Made by a program: the position numbers and the translations under genes. A stretch of DNA of 64,000 nucleotides from Persicaria tinctoria (taxonomy: Eukaryota; Streptophyta; Magnoliopsida; Caryophyllales; Polygonaceae): contig JBANSL010000016.1 of assembly GCA_037127255.1 (NCBI GenBank), positions 7,380,501-7,444,500 on the forward strand, written 5' to 3'. Position 1 is the stretch's first letter. Each line of letters opens with the position of its first letter. The notes beneath the pieces were generated by a model. That model was not told the DNA's origin. It made no database searches and saw nothing but the letters and a program-made list of their open reading frames with translations. Positions 32,370 through 45,484 of the stretch are shown one piece after another.

Positions 32370-35300
32370 ATGAAAAGAAGTAAATTTGAGGAGAAGACCA
32401 CTGGGCCTATGTTTCCTAGGCTTCATGTGAATGATACTGAAAGAGGAGGACCAAGGGCTCCTCCTAGGAATAAGATGGCGCTTTACGAACAGCTCACTAT
32501 CCCTTCGAATCGCTACAAACCGGGAAATGGGGGTCTTAGTTCCAACAGTGGTGCAAGCCAGGTGAGCAGATGGTTCTGTGTATCCATACCTATGAAATAG
32601 CAGGAATTTATTTGGAAAAACTATACAGCTTTGTGTTTGTTCTGCATCGTTGATTGAGTTTGTTCATTGTTTCTTTGTATGAAAATCGAAGCATACAGCT
32701 TTCTAGATGCAGATGATTGAAGTAATTTGATGTTCCAAATGGGCTTGGTGATCTTCTGGTTTTGTAGTTTAGTTTATTTATAACTTTGGGTTGCAGCCTT
32801 GTAGGTCAATACTCAATAGTACTCGACTATGACCTTAGTTTTTAGGGTTCAGATTAATCTGAATGCTATTTTTACTTGTTGTGAAAGGTTATGGGACAGG
32901 GTGATTTTGATTATTTTTTTGTTTGGTATGTTTTAGTGTATCTCTTCTTTAGAACAAATCCTTAATCCACACAAATTTTTAGAGCTAAGTTGTAAAACGC
33001 CTAATGTTATGCTTGAGCTTAGACCCAAGGATTATCATCTTTGGATTAAAAAAATCTGACTGCTCAATAAATTTGTCATTCTTTCTGTTTTTGGTGTTCA
33101 TACCAACAATTTTACTTTCATCATAGCAATAAAGACCAAAGAAGAGTGTCAATCTGGGTTCTATGCCTCTGAATGAGAAATCTCTCAGTCTAAATTGCCA
33201 ATTGCTTTTGCTTTTCACATATGCCAAGAGTACTTTGTAAAGGATTCTCTGTTTGGATTCATTTGGGTATGCACCTAGTAATCATTCTGATATTTTTTTT
33301 GCACCTTCATTTATGTTGCAGGGCACTAGCCATGAAAGAGTGATGTATTTTCCTTCTTATCAGTCTCCTGTGACACGACCTCTTCCATCGCATTCAGCTG
33401 ATAGGCCTCAAAGACCTTCTGATGCTGTAAACTCTAGATCTCCTGCGTCACAAGCTGAGCAGAAAAGGAACCGTGAAGATGAAGATGATTTTGCTGTGCC
33501 TATTTTTTCTCATTCAGGAAAAGAGCAATATAACGTTGCACGTCAAAGAACAGATAATGAGGAAAGATGCAGGACTTTCAGCTCAAGTTGTACATTGCGA
33601 CTTCCAAATTCGTGCAATAAAGAAACTGATCAAGTTAACAGTGACAATCTCAATTTAAGGCAAGATAGGGAAGGCCAGGATAAGGAGCAGACAACAGTAC
33701 TTGTGTCTAGGTCTGAACCCACTGCAAAATATTCTGCAGATATATCAGCAAGAGAGTCATCTGATGAGGCCATTCAGTTGCAGGAAGATGTACAGGAGGG
33801 TGATCCTCCGGATATGAATAGAACAAGCAGGTTAACGTCCACCAATGTAGACAACAGATATAGCGGCTCATGTGGCCCCATAAAGGAAGTAGACAGCAGA
33901 ATTTTTTCGAGGCTAAAACCCACTTCCCCCTCAAGATTGAGTAACAGGAAAGAATTTGACTGTCAAGATGAGGGAAATCAAAGAGGTGATTCCTTGTCAA
34001 GGGAACATATGGACCGATGCAATAATGTTTTGCGGACCTCCAATGTGGCTACTATATCGGATGATGTATCAGCAGACGATATAGTCGACGTCATTGGCCT
34101 GAAACACTTCTGGAAAGCTCGAAAAGTGATTGTCAAGTAAGATATTTTGGGCATATCACTTTAGCACTTTAGATTTTTTTTTTTTTTTTTACTAATTTCT
34201 CTGGTTTCTATATTTTTTGTGTGAAGTTGTGTTTTCTATCTCCTAATACCACTTTTTTATCTATGAAAAATTGTTTAATGGGAGTATCTCCAGCAAAAAA
34301 TAACTAGTGTTGATCACTTTTCATTTATAGGTGTTTGGTTTATTGGGCACAGAAGCATTAGAAACCCCCCCAAAATGAATCAAGACACGCACCTCCTAGT
34401 TGTTAATCATTTGATCGGATACACACATTTGCTAAATTTACATAAGTTTATCAATCAATGTGTCTTGCATTTTTATATCCTCTCATGCTATAAGGTTTTT
34501 GTTACATATAATAGTATTTAAGTAGCTGCACAAGTAGGGATTGATAGTAGCATGATACATTAAACAATAGGGTAAATTTCGTAGTTGGTCCCCAACGTAT
34601 CACACCCGTATCAAATAGGTCCCTAACCTATCAAACGACTCATTCACATCCCCAACGTTTCACACCCATATCAAATAGATCCCCAACCTATCAAAAGACT
34701 CATTCACGTCTCTAACGTTTCTACCAAGTTCATGGATAGGCCTTCCATTGAATATTAAACAATTTGTTATTTGGAGCAAGTCTGTGTCAATTCTACTTCA
34801 TCTCATATTTGCTAATTTGCCATGTCGGTGGAAAAAAATCACATTAGTTCAAAAGGGATCAAATGAAAGTAATTTTAAAAAAGAAAATTCAATATTGAAC
34901 ACACATGATGTTTTTTACCCGACATGGCAAATATGAGGCAAAGTAGGATTGATATGACTCATTTCAAATGGAAAACTGTTTAATTAATATTTAACAAAAG
35001 GAATATCTATGAACTCGGGTAGAAACATTAGGGATGTGAATGAATCGTTCGATAGGTTAGGGACCTATGTGATACGAGCGTAGAACGTTGGGGACCAGCC
35101 AAAAAATTTACTCTAAACAATATAGTGAACTTCCCTTGTCTAGGTTCTGCTACATTATTTTAAGTCATCCAGGGAAAAAAATACTACAGTTGAGCTTACT
35201 CTGGCTGGATATAGAACAAAGAAGATGGATAGGAACTGTACAATTTATTATTGAAATCTCACCAGAAAGCTCGATATGTTATCATGTACTAACATCTGGG

Positions 35301-37620
35301 ATTGTGGCACGATTTATTTCCCCCTTTTTATGCAGTAGAAGATCTATGAAATTCTGCTTTTAAAGGGAAGTTCATTAATGTATTTCAGCAACCCCTTGTT
35401 CGTTTTGTAACTTAAATCATCTCATAGCATCTAGACAAACCATTTCAGGTGATGCATTTGGCGAGGGGCGGGCCCTGAGATGGTGGATCAACACTTGATT
35501 TATTGTCTTTTCGGTCTGCCTTTGCAGTCTCTTAGTGTGCTTATCTTGACTTTGTTTTGAGAATCTTAAGTGAGTTGGTAAGTCCTCTTCTGTGGTGCTA
35601 GCAGGTGGGGCACTAGATCTCGTAGTTTCTCACCTCAAGAAAAGTTTTGGTTGATATCTAAAATCTGGATTAGTACTAATGTCTCCTCCTTTCAACTTCT
35701 TTTTAATCCCTGGATTGAGGTGTTAGGTGGGACAAGATCTACAGAAACAAGATCAACCTATGGGCTTCTTACTTTCTGTATTTCTCCAAACTATAAATTT
35801 CAGAAGTTCTAGGTTTTACTTATATTTTCAAGAGATTGATGGATGGTAGATGATGCCTTTACTAACAATGTTTATTTCTCTCTGATTGCTCGATTTTGTG
35901 TCAATAATCATCAAGTTCTCGCGACATTAATTATATTTTTTTGAACTTCAACCTACAATATTCTTTCTTGACACTGTTTCAATGTCTCTCTTTGCAGCCA
36001 ACAAAGAGTCTTTGCAGTCCAAGTGTTTGAATTGCATCGGCTGGTAAAGGTATGCTTATCTTTGACATACAATTGGCTATGATGTTTGTCGCCTTTAGTA
36101 CTATTTCTCCGTGGCATTATATGAAAGGATTTGAGGAAACTGGGCGGAAAAGACTTTGAAATTCACGGAAACCTATCTTGTTCGCTCTTCCATTTTTTGG
36201 GCCTCTGCTCAGTGTTCACTAATCATATATGTCAAGGAATGACAATTGATTCATGGAAATAATCGATGCGAGAATGTTATCCATGCAAATTATGCACTCA
36301 TTGCCTAATTAGGCACTTAAGGGAAGTTGACACTAATCTGAATCAGACTAATGGAAATGTAGGAGTAACAAAATAGGTATGAAGGGCACTATGTTCATAG
36401 AAGATCTTCAACCGGAAACACTACCGTTGAAAATTCTTGTACTTGCCTCAACTTGTTTCTTAGTGTGATTTCTGGTTAGATTGCGTCTTCTCAGATTCTC
36501 TATAGGGGATTGGTGTTTTGTTTAACATGTATCTGTTTCCGTCTTGATTATGGTCACAGTGAGATCCTAAGTTCCCATCTTTTTGCAGGTACAGCAACTA
36601 ATTGCTGAAACCCCTGATGTTCTCATTGATGCTGGCGCTTTCCTTGGAAAATCTTCTATAAGGGCTACCCCTTTGAGGAAGACTCCATCAGAGTACACTG
36701 CCAAGGCATTGGCAGACTTCAACAAGCCGCAAGATGATTCCGAAATGCCAACCCATAGTATTGAGATGGAAGACGCAACTGAAACTGCAGTCGCTAAAGC
36801 ACCTGTTGCTTCTCCTCCGGCTCCAACTCAGCCTTTGAGCCATCCGTCGTTTCCTGTGAATCCAGCAGTTGGCGCGCACGCGTCCACTGCACCAGAACCA
36901 CTACCGGTACCGCCTATGGCAACACCTTTCCCACAAGCAGGTGGACATCAGTGGCTGGTGCCCGTAATGTCCCCATCCGAAGGGCTCGTATACAAGCCTT
37001 ATCCAGGACCTGGATTCCCAGGCCCAGTTTGTGGTGGTTGTGGTCCCCATGGAACTACACCTCTACCGGGGCACTTCATGAGCCCGAACTATGGAGTTCC
37101 GCCTTCTCACTACTATCATCAGCACCCAGGCGCCCCTTTCAATGTCCAAGCCTATTTCCCTCCTTATGGAATGCCTGCAATGAATTCCGCCCTGTCCGGT
37201 TCTGCCGTGGATCAAATCAACCAGCGGTCCGGATCAAACCCAAATGGAGAAACAAGTCAGAAAGTTATCCGGAGACCGAACTTCAGCGTCCAACAGCAGG
37301 GTTCGTGCAATATCCCGAGCCAAAGGCACAGCGAGCTGATAGGAAGCACAGGAAGTAGCCCTAGTGAGAGAGCTCAAGACATTGTTAGGCCAACCCCTAC
37401 CAAATGTCCAACCCCTACCACTATAGAAACAGACGCCCTCACCCTCTTCCCACCCGCTCCAATCTCCGGATCTCTCGGGAAAGCGCCTCAGCCACGCAAG
37501 ACCAACCAGCCAACTACACTCGTCAAGGTCGTTCCACACAATGCAAGGACAGCAACAGAGTCTGCTGCGCGCATATTTCGTTCTATCCAAGAAGAGAGGA
37601 GGCAGCACCAACCGAACTAG
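32370..37620 (+). CDS. ELF3: EARLY FLOWERING 3, evening-complex scaffold
   Basis: ELF3 bridges ELF4 and LUX in the nuclear evening complex, gating light input, clock gene repression and flowering. Exons: 32370-32561, 33322-34136, 35998-36049, 36589-37620, giving 696 residues with consistent phases. Seen: the N-terminal block [34 protein letters not shown] (to about residue 50), the conserved middle ending FWKARKVIV then [20 protein letters not shown] across the tiny exon 3, [20 protein letters not shown], and the C-terminal [20 protein letters not shown]. The exon pattern matches ELF3. The prion-like region is rich in Pro, Gly, Ser, Asn and Tyr, but its longest Gln run is three, unlike Arabidopsis. 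Intron 2 holds a Mutator-type MITE. The gene converges on the RimM-like gene, with stops 557 bp apart. Confidence 0.95.
34570..35113. mobile_element. Mutator-type MITE in ELF3 intron 2
   Basis: A perfect 9-bp duplication, TAAACAATA, lies at 34561-34569 and 35114-35122. The ends are GGGTAAATTT and its complement, with terminal repeats of about 85 bp sharing TGGTCCCCAACGT and TAGGTCCCTAACCTATC. Inner arms (AATTTGCCATGTCGG with CGACATGGCAAATAT-like sequence) also pair, so it folds along its length. No transposase. Confidence 0.9.
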
Positions 37621-38177
37621 CCGAGGACAGCTTGTATGTAGACCCCTCACTGATTGTCCTGCCGAATACTTTCCCATAAGACTGCTTTTGTACTCGTCTT
37701 TTGTACCTGTCGCAAAACTGTACTTTAAGCCCCTTTTCTTTCAGGCCCCCATTTTGCTTTTTATGACCTGAATCATAAGTGTGAGTTAAGTCATGTAGAT
37801 AAAGATTGCATAAGGCTGCAAAAGTGATTGTAACTGTAACTGATCGATCTGAACAATCAGATGTCACCATCCCAAGTTCTGTTTGACGTTTGAGGCCTCC
37901 ATTTTGATTCATTATTGGTATGTTAAAAGAATTCATGGTGACCGGAAACAGAATCGAACCCAACGTGACCAGATCCTGGTTTAACCATTTGAAACAACCC
38001 GAACCCGACACAGCCAAAACCCGAATGGGTTTTAGTGTCATTCTCCCAAACGTCGTAAACAGTTAAACTAGTGGAAAGTAAGAACCAAGACGAAGAGTTT
38101 ATCAGTTTATACACCAAAAACCATTTGGGGGCTATTTCACAAAACAACTTCTACTGTTCTAGATACAAAACCCAGTA
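37621..38177. other. Shared 3' flank of ELF3 and the RimM-like gene
   Basis: No gene. It should hold both 3' UTRs of the convergent pair. The frames on the minus strand here are antisense to the ELF3 end and are not supported. Confidence 0.5.
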
Positions 38178-41100
38178 TCAAGCATTAAGCAATGGTGACT
38201 CGTTAACTTCCATGAGACAAACTTTATCAGACGGCAAAGAGCTCAACGAACTGTAGATGGAGCAATGGAGCTCGTAGGAGTTGGCCGATGCAGGAACGAC
38301 GTCAATCCAGTCCTTATCTACCTTCTCAACATGCGAGTTCTGCTTTGGCAAGGCATGAAAGCGCACTTTACTGGCCGCTTTCAACGATTTCATGGAGAAT
38401 ATTAGGTGGAAGTTATCCTCGAAGTCGTGGCTGTTTTTGAAGATCTGGATCCCTACATCTGCACTGCGCGAATTCACAAATCCTAAAAAGATGGGAAGCG
38501 CCGCCAAAGATCTCTGAGTAATGCAGCACATCTGTAGTAAAGAGGGAAAATGGTGTTAAGATTGGTAACTGATCTCTTAGTAAAACGCAGCAAATCTTTC
38601 ATGCTTTCATACAACAGTATCATGACTAACCTCTACATATTCAACACCCATCTCGGTAAGATCTCCCATAATACTGCTCGATGAAAGTGCAGTCATGATT
38701 CCTGCAGATCCCACTGGCTTTTGGAGTATTTCCCAAAGAGATTTCATCAGAATCTTGTGCTTTTTCGGCTCCTCCACAGGAATAGATACCACGGGAAGTT
38801 TCTCTTCTTCCAAAAACCAGACCTGTATGTAACAGGAAAGACATCCAGAGAGATAGGCTCAGAAACAGAAGGTTTTCTATTTGAAATGAGAAAGGATATA
38901 TCCAAAGCACCTTGGATGCATCATTACATCATAAACACCCAAGTGAGGATGTTTGGAAGTGATGTGCAAATAATTTTTTATATTGATCTATGTTGGGTAG
39001 CTTTCCTAAAATAGTCATTAGGTATTTTCACGGATTAGAGACAACTTGATAAATGATGATAAATAGGTTGTGTAGTATGAAGTCGGCAGTGTAGAGACAG
39101 ATTGGCAGCAAATCATAGTAACCCTTTCCCTATAGACAGACAGATTGGCAGTGTAGAGAAGGAGAGCCCAAGTAGGGATCAACTATCGTTTTGGTTCAAT
39201 TTCGCCGATTTGTTCTTATTTGTGTTGACAAGGTACTTGTTTGGCTGATAATGAACTGACTAGGAGCTTTTCCTTGAACCAAATAACATCAATAAGTGAA
39301 AAGGCCTTGACTACTGCCAATTCAGTCTAACAAGTTCAAGTGATGATAAAAATATGCGGAACTCTTAAAGTAGCCAACAATCCTCTTAAAAACGTATTTG
39401 CATGAGACGAATGAGACGTTAAAAGTAGTGGTGAGATGATTATTAATGTAAAAACACTAATAGATTGTGAAGTCGAAATGTAGAGAAAGCAAATGATCAA
39501 TGTCCAGTGACTCCAAAGATAGTAAAGTGTAGAGAAAGCAAAAGATCAATGTCCAGTGACTCCAAAGACAGCAAAGTACCAAAGAGAAGATTAATAGAAA
39601 TTTTAATGGTAAATTTGGAGTATACCAACCTTTTCCTTGCTGAAGCCAAAGAATTCATGACTTGAAAATAACTGTTCAAGAGCTTGAACTTCGGGTGCTG
39701 AAGAAATCATGATCAGAGGAACAGATGAACGCTTTTCTATCTGCACTCGGCAACTTAAGTTGTCAAAAGCATATTCTATGCTAAAGCTATGAAGGAGAAA
39801 AATGAGCACATTTCCACATAAGCGAATTACTAGGAAATGTGCAAATGGCTCTTTTATATAAAACACCCAAAAGTAGCAGTTACCTCAGATTTTTGCTCTT
39901 AACAATAAAAGTAAACAAAAAGGTGGACTAGGACTATTTTCAACGAAAAACTGCAAACAATCTTCTGGTCTTATAATTTCTTCCTTTGGGTAGGAGTATG
40001 TAAACAAGTGCCCCAAAGATGCCCTTCAAGAATTAAGATGCAATCAAAAGCCTTCAAAATTGTAATTAATTCGATAATTGTGCCAAAAAAATGAAAGTTA
40101 TCTGTAGAAACTTAATAAATCTTTGATAAAATAAACGCCTTATTTAAGCGTCCATGAAACCCCATTGATGGGGCATCTGCGCAATGTGAGATCTTATGAC
40201 CAAAATAATATATAGAGCTAGAACCAATATAACCTCAAGATACCCAAGGCAAAACAAGAGAAGCCTCTAAACGCGATCAAGCCACTAAATTGCACCCAAA
40301 CTCCTACACAAAGATCAAAATCCCAAAGACCCCCAAGTCAAATAATAGTAGTTATTGCAAATTTAAGTTTAAGATCTGTACGGCTACTCCATCCCCTTCT
40401 CTCGCAAAATCAAAATGATGCTCTATACAAACACTCTAAAGTAATCATGTCTGGCAGTAGGATGAAACCTCAGCAGAGAGCTGTCCACAAATGTAACTCA
40501 TAAAGGAAGTATCTGATCCAACCTCAGTCTTCAAATCAGGTGCAGTTATTCAGGCAATCACATCCCATTTGGCATATAATCTCATATTTTATCTGATCTT
40601 TAGTTTATTTTATTTTACATCTACATTATCATGCTGCAGTTCCAAGTAGTAAGGCAGATAGATATTTAGACTCGTAGGGTTGCTGAACTCTATTTTGAAA
40701 CATTTAAAACTCTACCACCACTGCCATTTAAGAAAATATCTTTTGTTGTCAAGTACAATAAAATAGAAATATATTGATAGAATCACCTAAAGAGACAAAT
40801 GCGAGATTCTATACAGAAGTATAGAAAAGAAATTGGTTCTCAAGAAAGTTGATGTAGCCGACAAAGGAAAATAGGGTACCTGGATAAACTCCTGACCACC
40901 AGAGAGTAACGTCTCCAACATGGAAATCGCCGAACCTTCCTCGTCTGCACCAGCAGTATCACAATCAAGTCCCAGAGAGCTTCTCCATTTTCCACAATTC
41001 AATAACAAAACAACTGCAAGCTTGTTTTTAGAAACAATCTCAAGTCCATTTTCTCTAAATTCTGAATATTCACTGAGTTCCCCTTTGCTTAGAGATACAA

Positions 41101-44100
41101 GACATTCATCTGATATCTTCAAACTACTTTCTGTTATACGTGTCGAGATGAGATTAGTGATTTCAGCTAGACCAGATCTGCACAAAAATTGATTTTCTGT
41201 ATCAATGATTCCTGAAAGGACAGTAAACAAAAAGAGGCTGCAATAAAGTTCAATAAAACTTCAATTCATGATTTTCCACACAAAAATGAATTGTAATGTA
41301 AATTAGCAATTGAAAGTATGAATTGGTGGATTCCCCTAATAAATTGGGAAGAAGCCAACTCATGCCTACATTGAGCTTAATGTACTTTTTTCCATATTAA
41401 AAAATCAGAGCCCTGATCAACTGCCAGCAAGCTCCTGACTAGTTAAGAAGACCTGAGAAGGCAATGAAGGCCTAGATCAGGGTTGAAGCATGATGGTCGC
41501 TTCTTCTCTTGCTCTTTTTTACTCTGGCCTTTTTATTTTCCTAATAAGCTACTTCTTGCTTCACTTCTGGATGAATATCAATGTCTGATGTAATTTTGCC
41601 TCTGTGACAGATTGACTGGCGAAGAAAAATGAACTTCCAAGGATGACCCAAATCATGACAGGAGTGAAGCTGATATGCCAATGTACTATAATCAGTATGC
41701 ACTATACACAACTAGTTTGCAGTTTTTTGGGGATGGAGGCCAATTGAACAACACTGTACCAATCTCTCAACTTTTTGAGATTGAAGAAATCCTAGTATTC
41801 TTCTAATATGGACAAAGAAAAAGAAAGTAACCTAACGCACCTCACAGATGAAATCTCCAGATTCTGAAGGGCCTGCTCAAGCAATTTGGAATTCAGAGTA
41901 ACAATCTGATCTGCAAGTAAGCTCCTTTGAGTTTTATCTCCATACCTCAGCCCATGAAATACATGTTTTTGCTCAATATCACATAATTTCTTTTTTGCAG
42001 CAATGAGGCGTCGCTGAAACTGTTTCCTCTCTTTCCATTCCTGAGCATTGTCAAAGTAAAACAGAAAACTAGAGGTGAAATGGCAGTAGGTGGAATACGT
42101 CAATGTTGTTACGATTTGGGGAACCCGACCATTGTAGAGTAGCTCCCCACTTTTGGGGCACCCCAAATATTTGGGAATCTCCCCAAATCCAAAGCCAATA
42201 AAAAATTGACATGTGTACATCATTTCTTTTTTCTCCTTAGTTGCATTAACAACTCTTTTTCACTTATGTGTGTGAATTATTTATGTTTAAATTAATTTGA
42301 ATTTATAAAATATCTTTTAGTTATCGAATTAATTTATGATAATGATTTTAAATAATTCTAATTATCATAAGCGCATATCATATAACGTATTTGACTTACA
42401 CTTTATTACGGAGTAATAATTTAGTTATACGATTTTAAATTAACAAACATAATTATAGAATTAAGTTAATAATTTTTAATATCTAAATAATTTATTTTAA
42501 TATTTGAAATTATACGGAACATATGGTGGGATATGCAAAAAGTAGATGAGATGGATTTTGGGGGAACCCGGTCATTGTGGAGAGTGGGAAAGGAATTAGG
42601 GAGGGTTGAGAATAAAATTAGTGGAAAGTGAGGTGGTGAACGAATGAGAAAAGGAGAATGAAGTTTTGGGGAACTTGGCCATTGGGGGTAAGAATTAAAT
42701 TTGTAGCAGTAACTTTTGAATTTTGATCCTTGAAAGTATAAAATTATTTCTGAAGACTCTTCCTATTATAAAGTAAAGTTGTAGCTATCAGCTGATAAGA
42801 TTAAGTCCAAATGGTTTGCATTTCCATTTGTGACTATAACAGCAAGAAATGAACTGATTTATATCGAAAATATTTTTGATTCGTACTCTCAGCTGCACAA
42901 GCAATTCAGGCACTCACTTAAAAACGACAGCATCAAAGTTTACTGAAGAATTTATGGAGACAAGGAAGAGAGAATCATAGTAATCGGATGATTAAGCACT
43001 GTAAATTTAAGGAAAATAAAATGAAAAACAATAGATGGGACGGAACTCACTAGTAGGCGCCTTTCTTTCTTAGAACGTTCATCAGGGCGTATATTCAACT
43101 GGAGTAGCCCCTTTGGAGGTGTGATCCACATTTCTCTTCTATCCACGTCCATATCTGGAACAATTGCTTCCACAAATGGGATCCAGACAAGAGTCCCAGA
43201 TCCATCTCTATCTTGCTTCTCCTTGCTACTTCCATTCGGCAGTTCTTGGGGTGAATCAAGCATGACAGATAGAAGATCATTGGCTCCATGATTGAACACA
43301 TTAACAACAGTTCCCACAGGTTCGCTAGTTTCCTGCAATTGGAGGTTTCAGCCCTTTGAAGAATACTCCCTCCGTCTCGAAAAACAAGTCGTTTTAGACT
43401 AGTTGAGTTGTATCAAAATACATGTCGTTTTAGGTTTTCTAGGTAGGGGGATAGTAATGATTTGTATTGGTTTTTGTGTTGTTGACTTTTTAAAAGAGTT
43501 TGATTGGTTAAAAAATATAGTGGGTATTTAAAAATAATAAAATTAATGAAAAAAGTTAGTGGAATGATGATGTTGATTGATAGGTGAGTGTTTTATTAAA
43601 ACTAGTGTACAATGCTAAAACGACTTGTTTTTCGAGACGGAGGGAGTAGTATTTAGAAATCCTAAATGGTTTCTCCTGGGGGAGAAGAAAATAAACTAGA
43701 TTGAGAAATACAAGACGTCTGCTACATTGTTTATTGTGATGAAATTATGTTCCTATGTCTCATCACGTGTATATAGGTGGGTTCAAAGTAACAAATGAAC
43801 TTAAAAATGACAATATGAATGGGTAGTCCAAACCTTAAGAATAACCCTCATGCCAACAAGATCACGAGAATAAATTTCACCTTCCTCCAGTTCTGGTCTG
43901 TCACTTTCTCTCACAAGTATAGTTGCCCCTACAAGTGGCTTAGCCTAAAAATGTTCAAAGAATTAATCTTAGATGACTCCAAACTATAAAACTAAACATG
44001 TTCAAAGACAGAAATGTTTTAGTTTTTATGAGAAAAATATAAGTATTGGAATCATCGTTACTCATATTTGTAGCTATATTCTCCCACTGTCCCACTTAAA

Positions 44101-45351
44101 GAAAATGATAAAAATGAACATGCTAACAAATTTGAAGGAAAACCAACATCAATTGATGTTGAAGGAAAACCATTCACCATACCCCACACCATCAATGTAG
44201 CTTTAGCCTATAAATTTTAAATGACATAGAGAGAGAAAAATGATCTGCATGTGCCTAAACAAATAACATTGTGTATTGGCAGGGCGAGTTATGCTTTTTG
44301 TTTGCTCAAAATTGGCAACAAGAACAAAAGAGATGGAACTATTTACATAAAAGCTCATTGCCTGTAAATATAAAACAAAGAAGGATAAAAGAACATACTG
44401 CACACTCAACCAAAATTCATATGTTAACCCAAACATAAACAAGAAAATTATCAATTTCAATGAGCTACCTCATCAATGTTGTTGTAACCACTGAACTTTA
44501 CAGTCCATCTCTTCTGGCCTGGATAACCTCGTCCTTCGACAAGCTCTACTTCTAGTAAATTTTCCCTCCCGTAAATTTTCTGCCTCAACCATCTCTTCCC
44601 TGGCTAAGAAGAATAATTATCTTTTACACACAGAAGTCTAAGAATTACTAGAAAAATATTTTTTAGGTGTCATCTCATAAATTGAATGGCTAATTACCGT
44701 TGAAAGACGCATTTCAGGGAAATCAGTGTTGTACTTTACAGAAACCTCCCCTTGGAGGCCATGAACATCACATATGTATCCAATTTCAATGAAGTCTGAC
44801 TCACTGGTGCTTGTAGTACTTGCCTCTGAGAGAACCTTAGTAGCTTAAACACGTCAAGGAGAACAGATGACATAAGTGAGAATCTCATCTAGGAGATACC
44901 TAAGTCAATTGAAATTCGAAATACTCGAGGCACTAAGATTTGAGCATTAGACTACAGAAGTAACAATCGTTCTTCAAATTCGACCTAGCAAACGGATAGG
45001 CCTCGACATTTACAAGAAATTTGACACAAACAACGTCTCGAATTCGTCGGATCCAAAACTCCCCGTAGCTAATTCAAAATTCGCAACAATTCGCCGCAAA
45101 CAAAGACATCTAACAAAGGTTTCATCAAATAAAATAGGAAAACGGTGTTTACCAGCGCGCGGGAGGACGGGAGAAGCTCCAAGACGAGAAGTTGTGAGGG
45201 AACTGAAGTCGAAGAAGCTCCACGGCATGCGAGTTGAAGCAATGGAGGGATTTGACTGGTTTGGCCATGGAAGAGAGAGACGGGGAGAGGGAGAGAGGAA
45301 GCTCGTTGAGGAGAGGAGGGAAGAAGATGAAGGTGACAAGCTCTGCTTCAT
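38178..45351 (-). CDS. RimM-like / nucleotidyltransferase-like fusion, plastid
   Basis: Exons (minus strand, 5' to 3'): 45351-45153, 44843-44698, 44603-44469, 43944-43834, 43332-43051, 42040-41841, 41237-40880, 39740-39630, 38822-38631, 38531-38178. They join in phase to 695 residues. Residues 1-65 are Ser-rich with few acidic residues, like a chloroplast transit peptide. Residues about 83-190 match the RimM N-terminal domain (EIGYICDVHGLQGEVSVKYN), and about 187-285 the PRC barrel (YSRDLVGMRVILK, TLVWIPFVEAIVPDMD). A charged linker (EWKERKQFQRR) leads to a C-terminal part resembling UDP-sugar pyrophosphorylase-like folds (VPLIMISSAPEVQAL, KPVGSAGIM, MGVEYVEM). RimM assists 30S maturation at the 16S rRNA head domain, so a plastid ribosome role is inferred. 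Arabidopsis has, as I recall, one such fusion (At5g46420). The role of the C-terminal half is unknown to me; several catalytic motifs of active pyrophosphorylases are not obvious. Confidence 0.88.
43366..43646. mobile_element. Stowaway MITE in an intron of the RimM-like gene
   Basis: The terminal repeats are perfect over about 32 bp, starting CTCCCTCCGTCTCG, with TA at 43364-43365 and 43647-43648. It lies in the intron between exons 4 and 5, and its inner edge is only about 33 bp from the exon 5 acceptor (43333). Confidence 0.92.
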
Positions 45352-45484
45352 CCTTCTGCAGACGGCAAGCTCGGACTAGACTCGGATATTTGAGCGGGGT
45401 TGTGAATTTGTGATATTTTTCATCTTATCGAGTTATCGTCCCGTATGGAGTGGAGGTTGAGTTCACATGACAGTGTGACACTTA

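Noticed and set aside
41211..41213. TTTCAG at 41213-41212 as exon 7 acceptor of the RimM-like gene
   Set aside because: With the exon 6 phase it leads at once to a stop. The upstream acceptor before 41237 keeps the frame.
42115..42690. TTTGGGGAACCCG-CCATTG phrases repeated three times in an intron of the RimM-like gene
   Set aside because: They are direct, not inverted, repeats, and no target duplication was found. A MITE call could not be supported.
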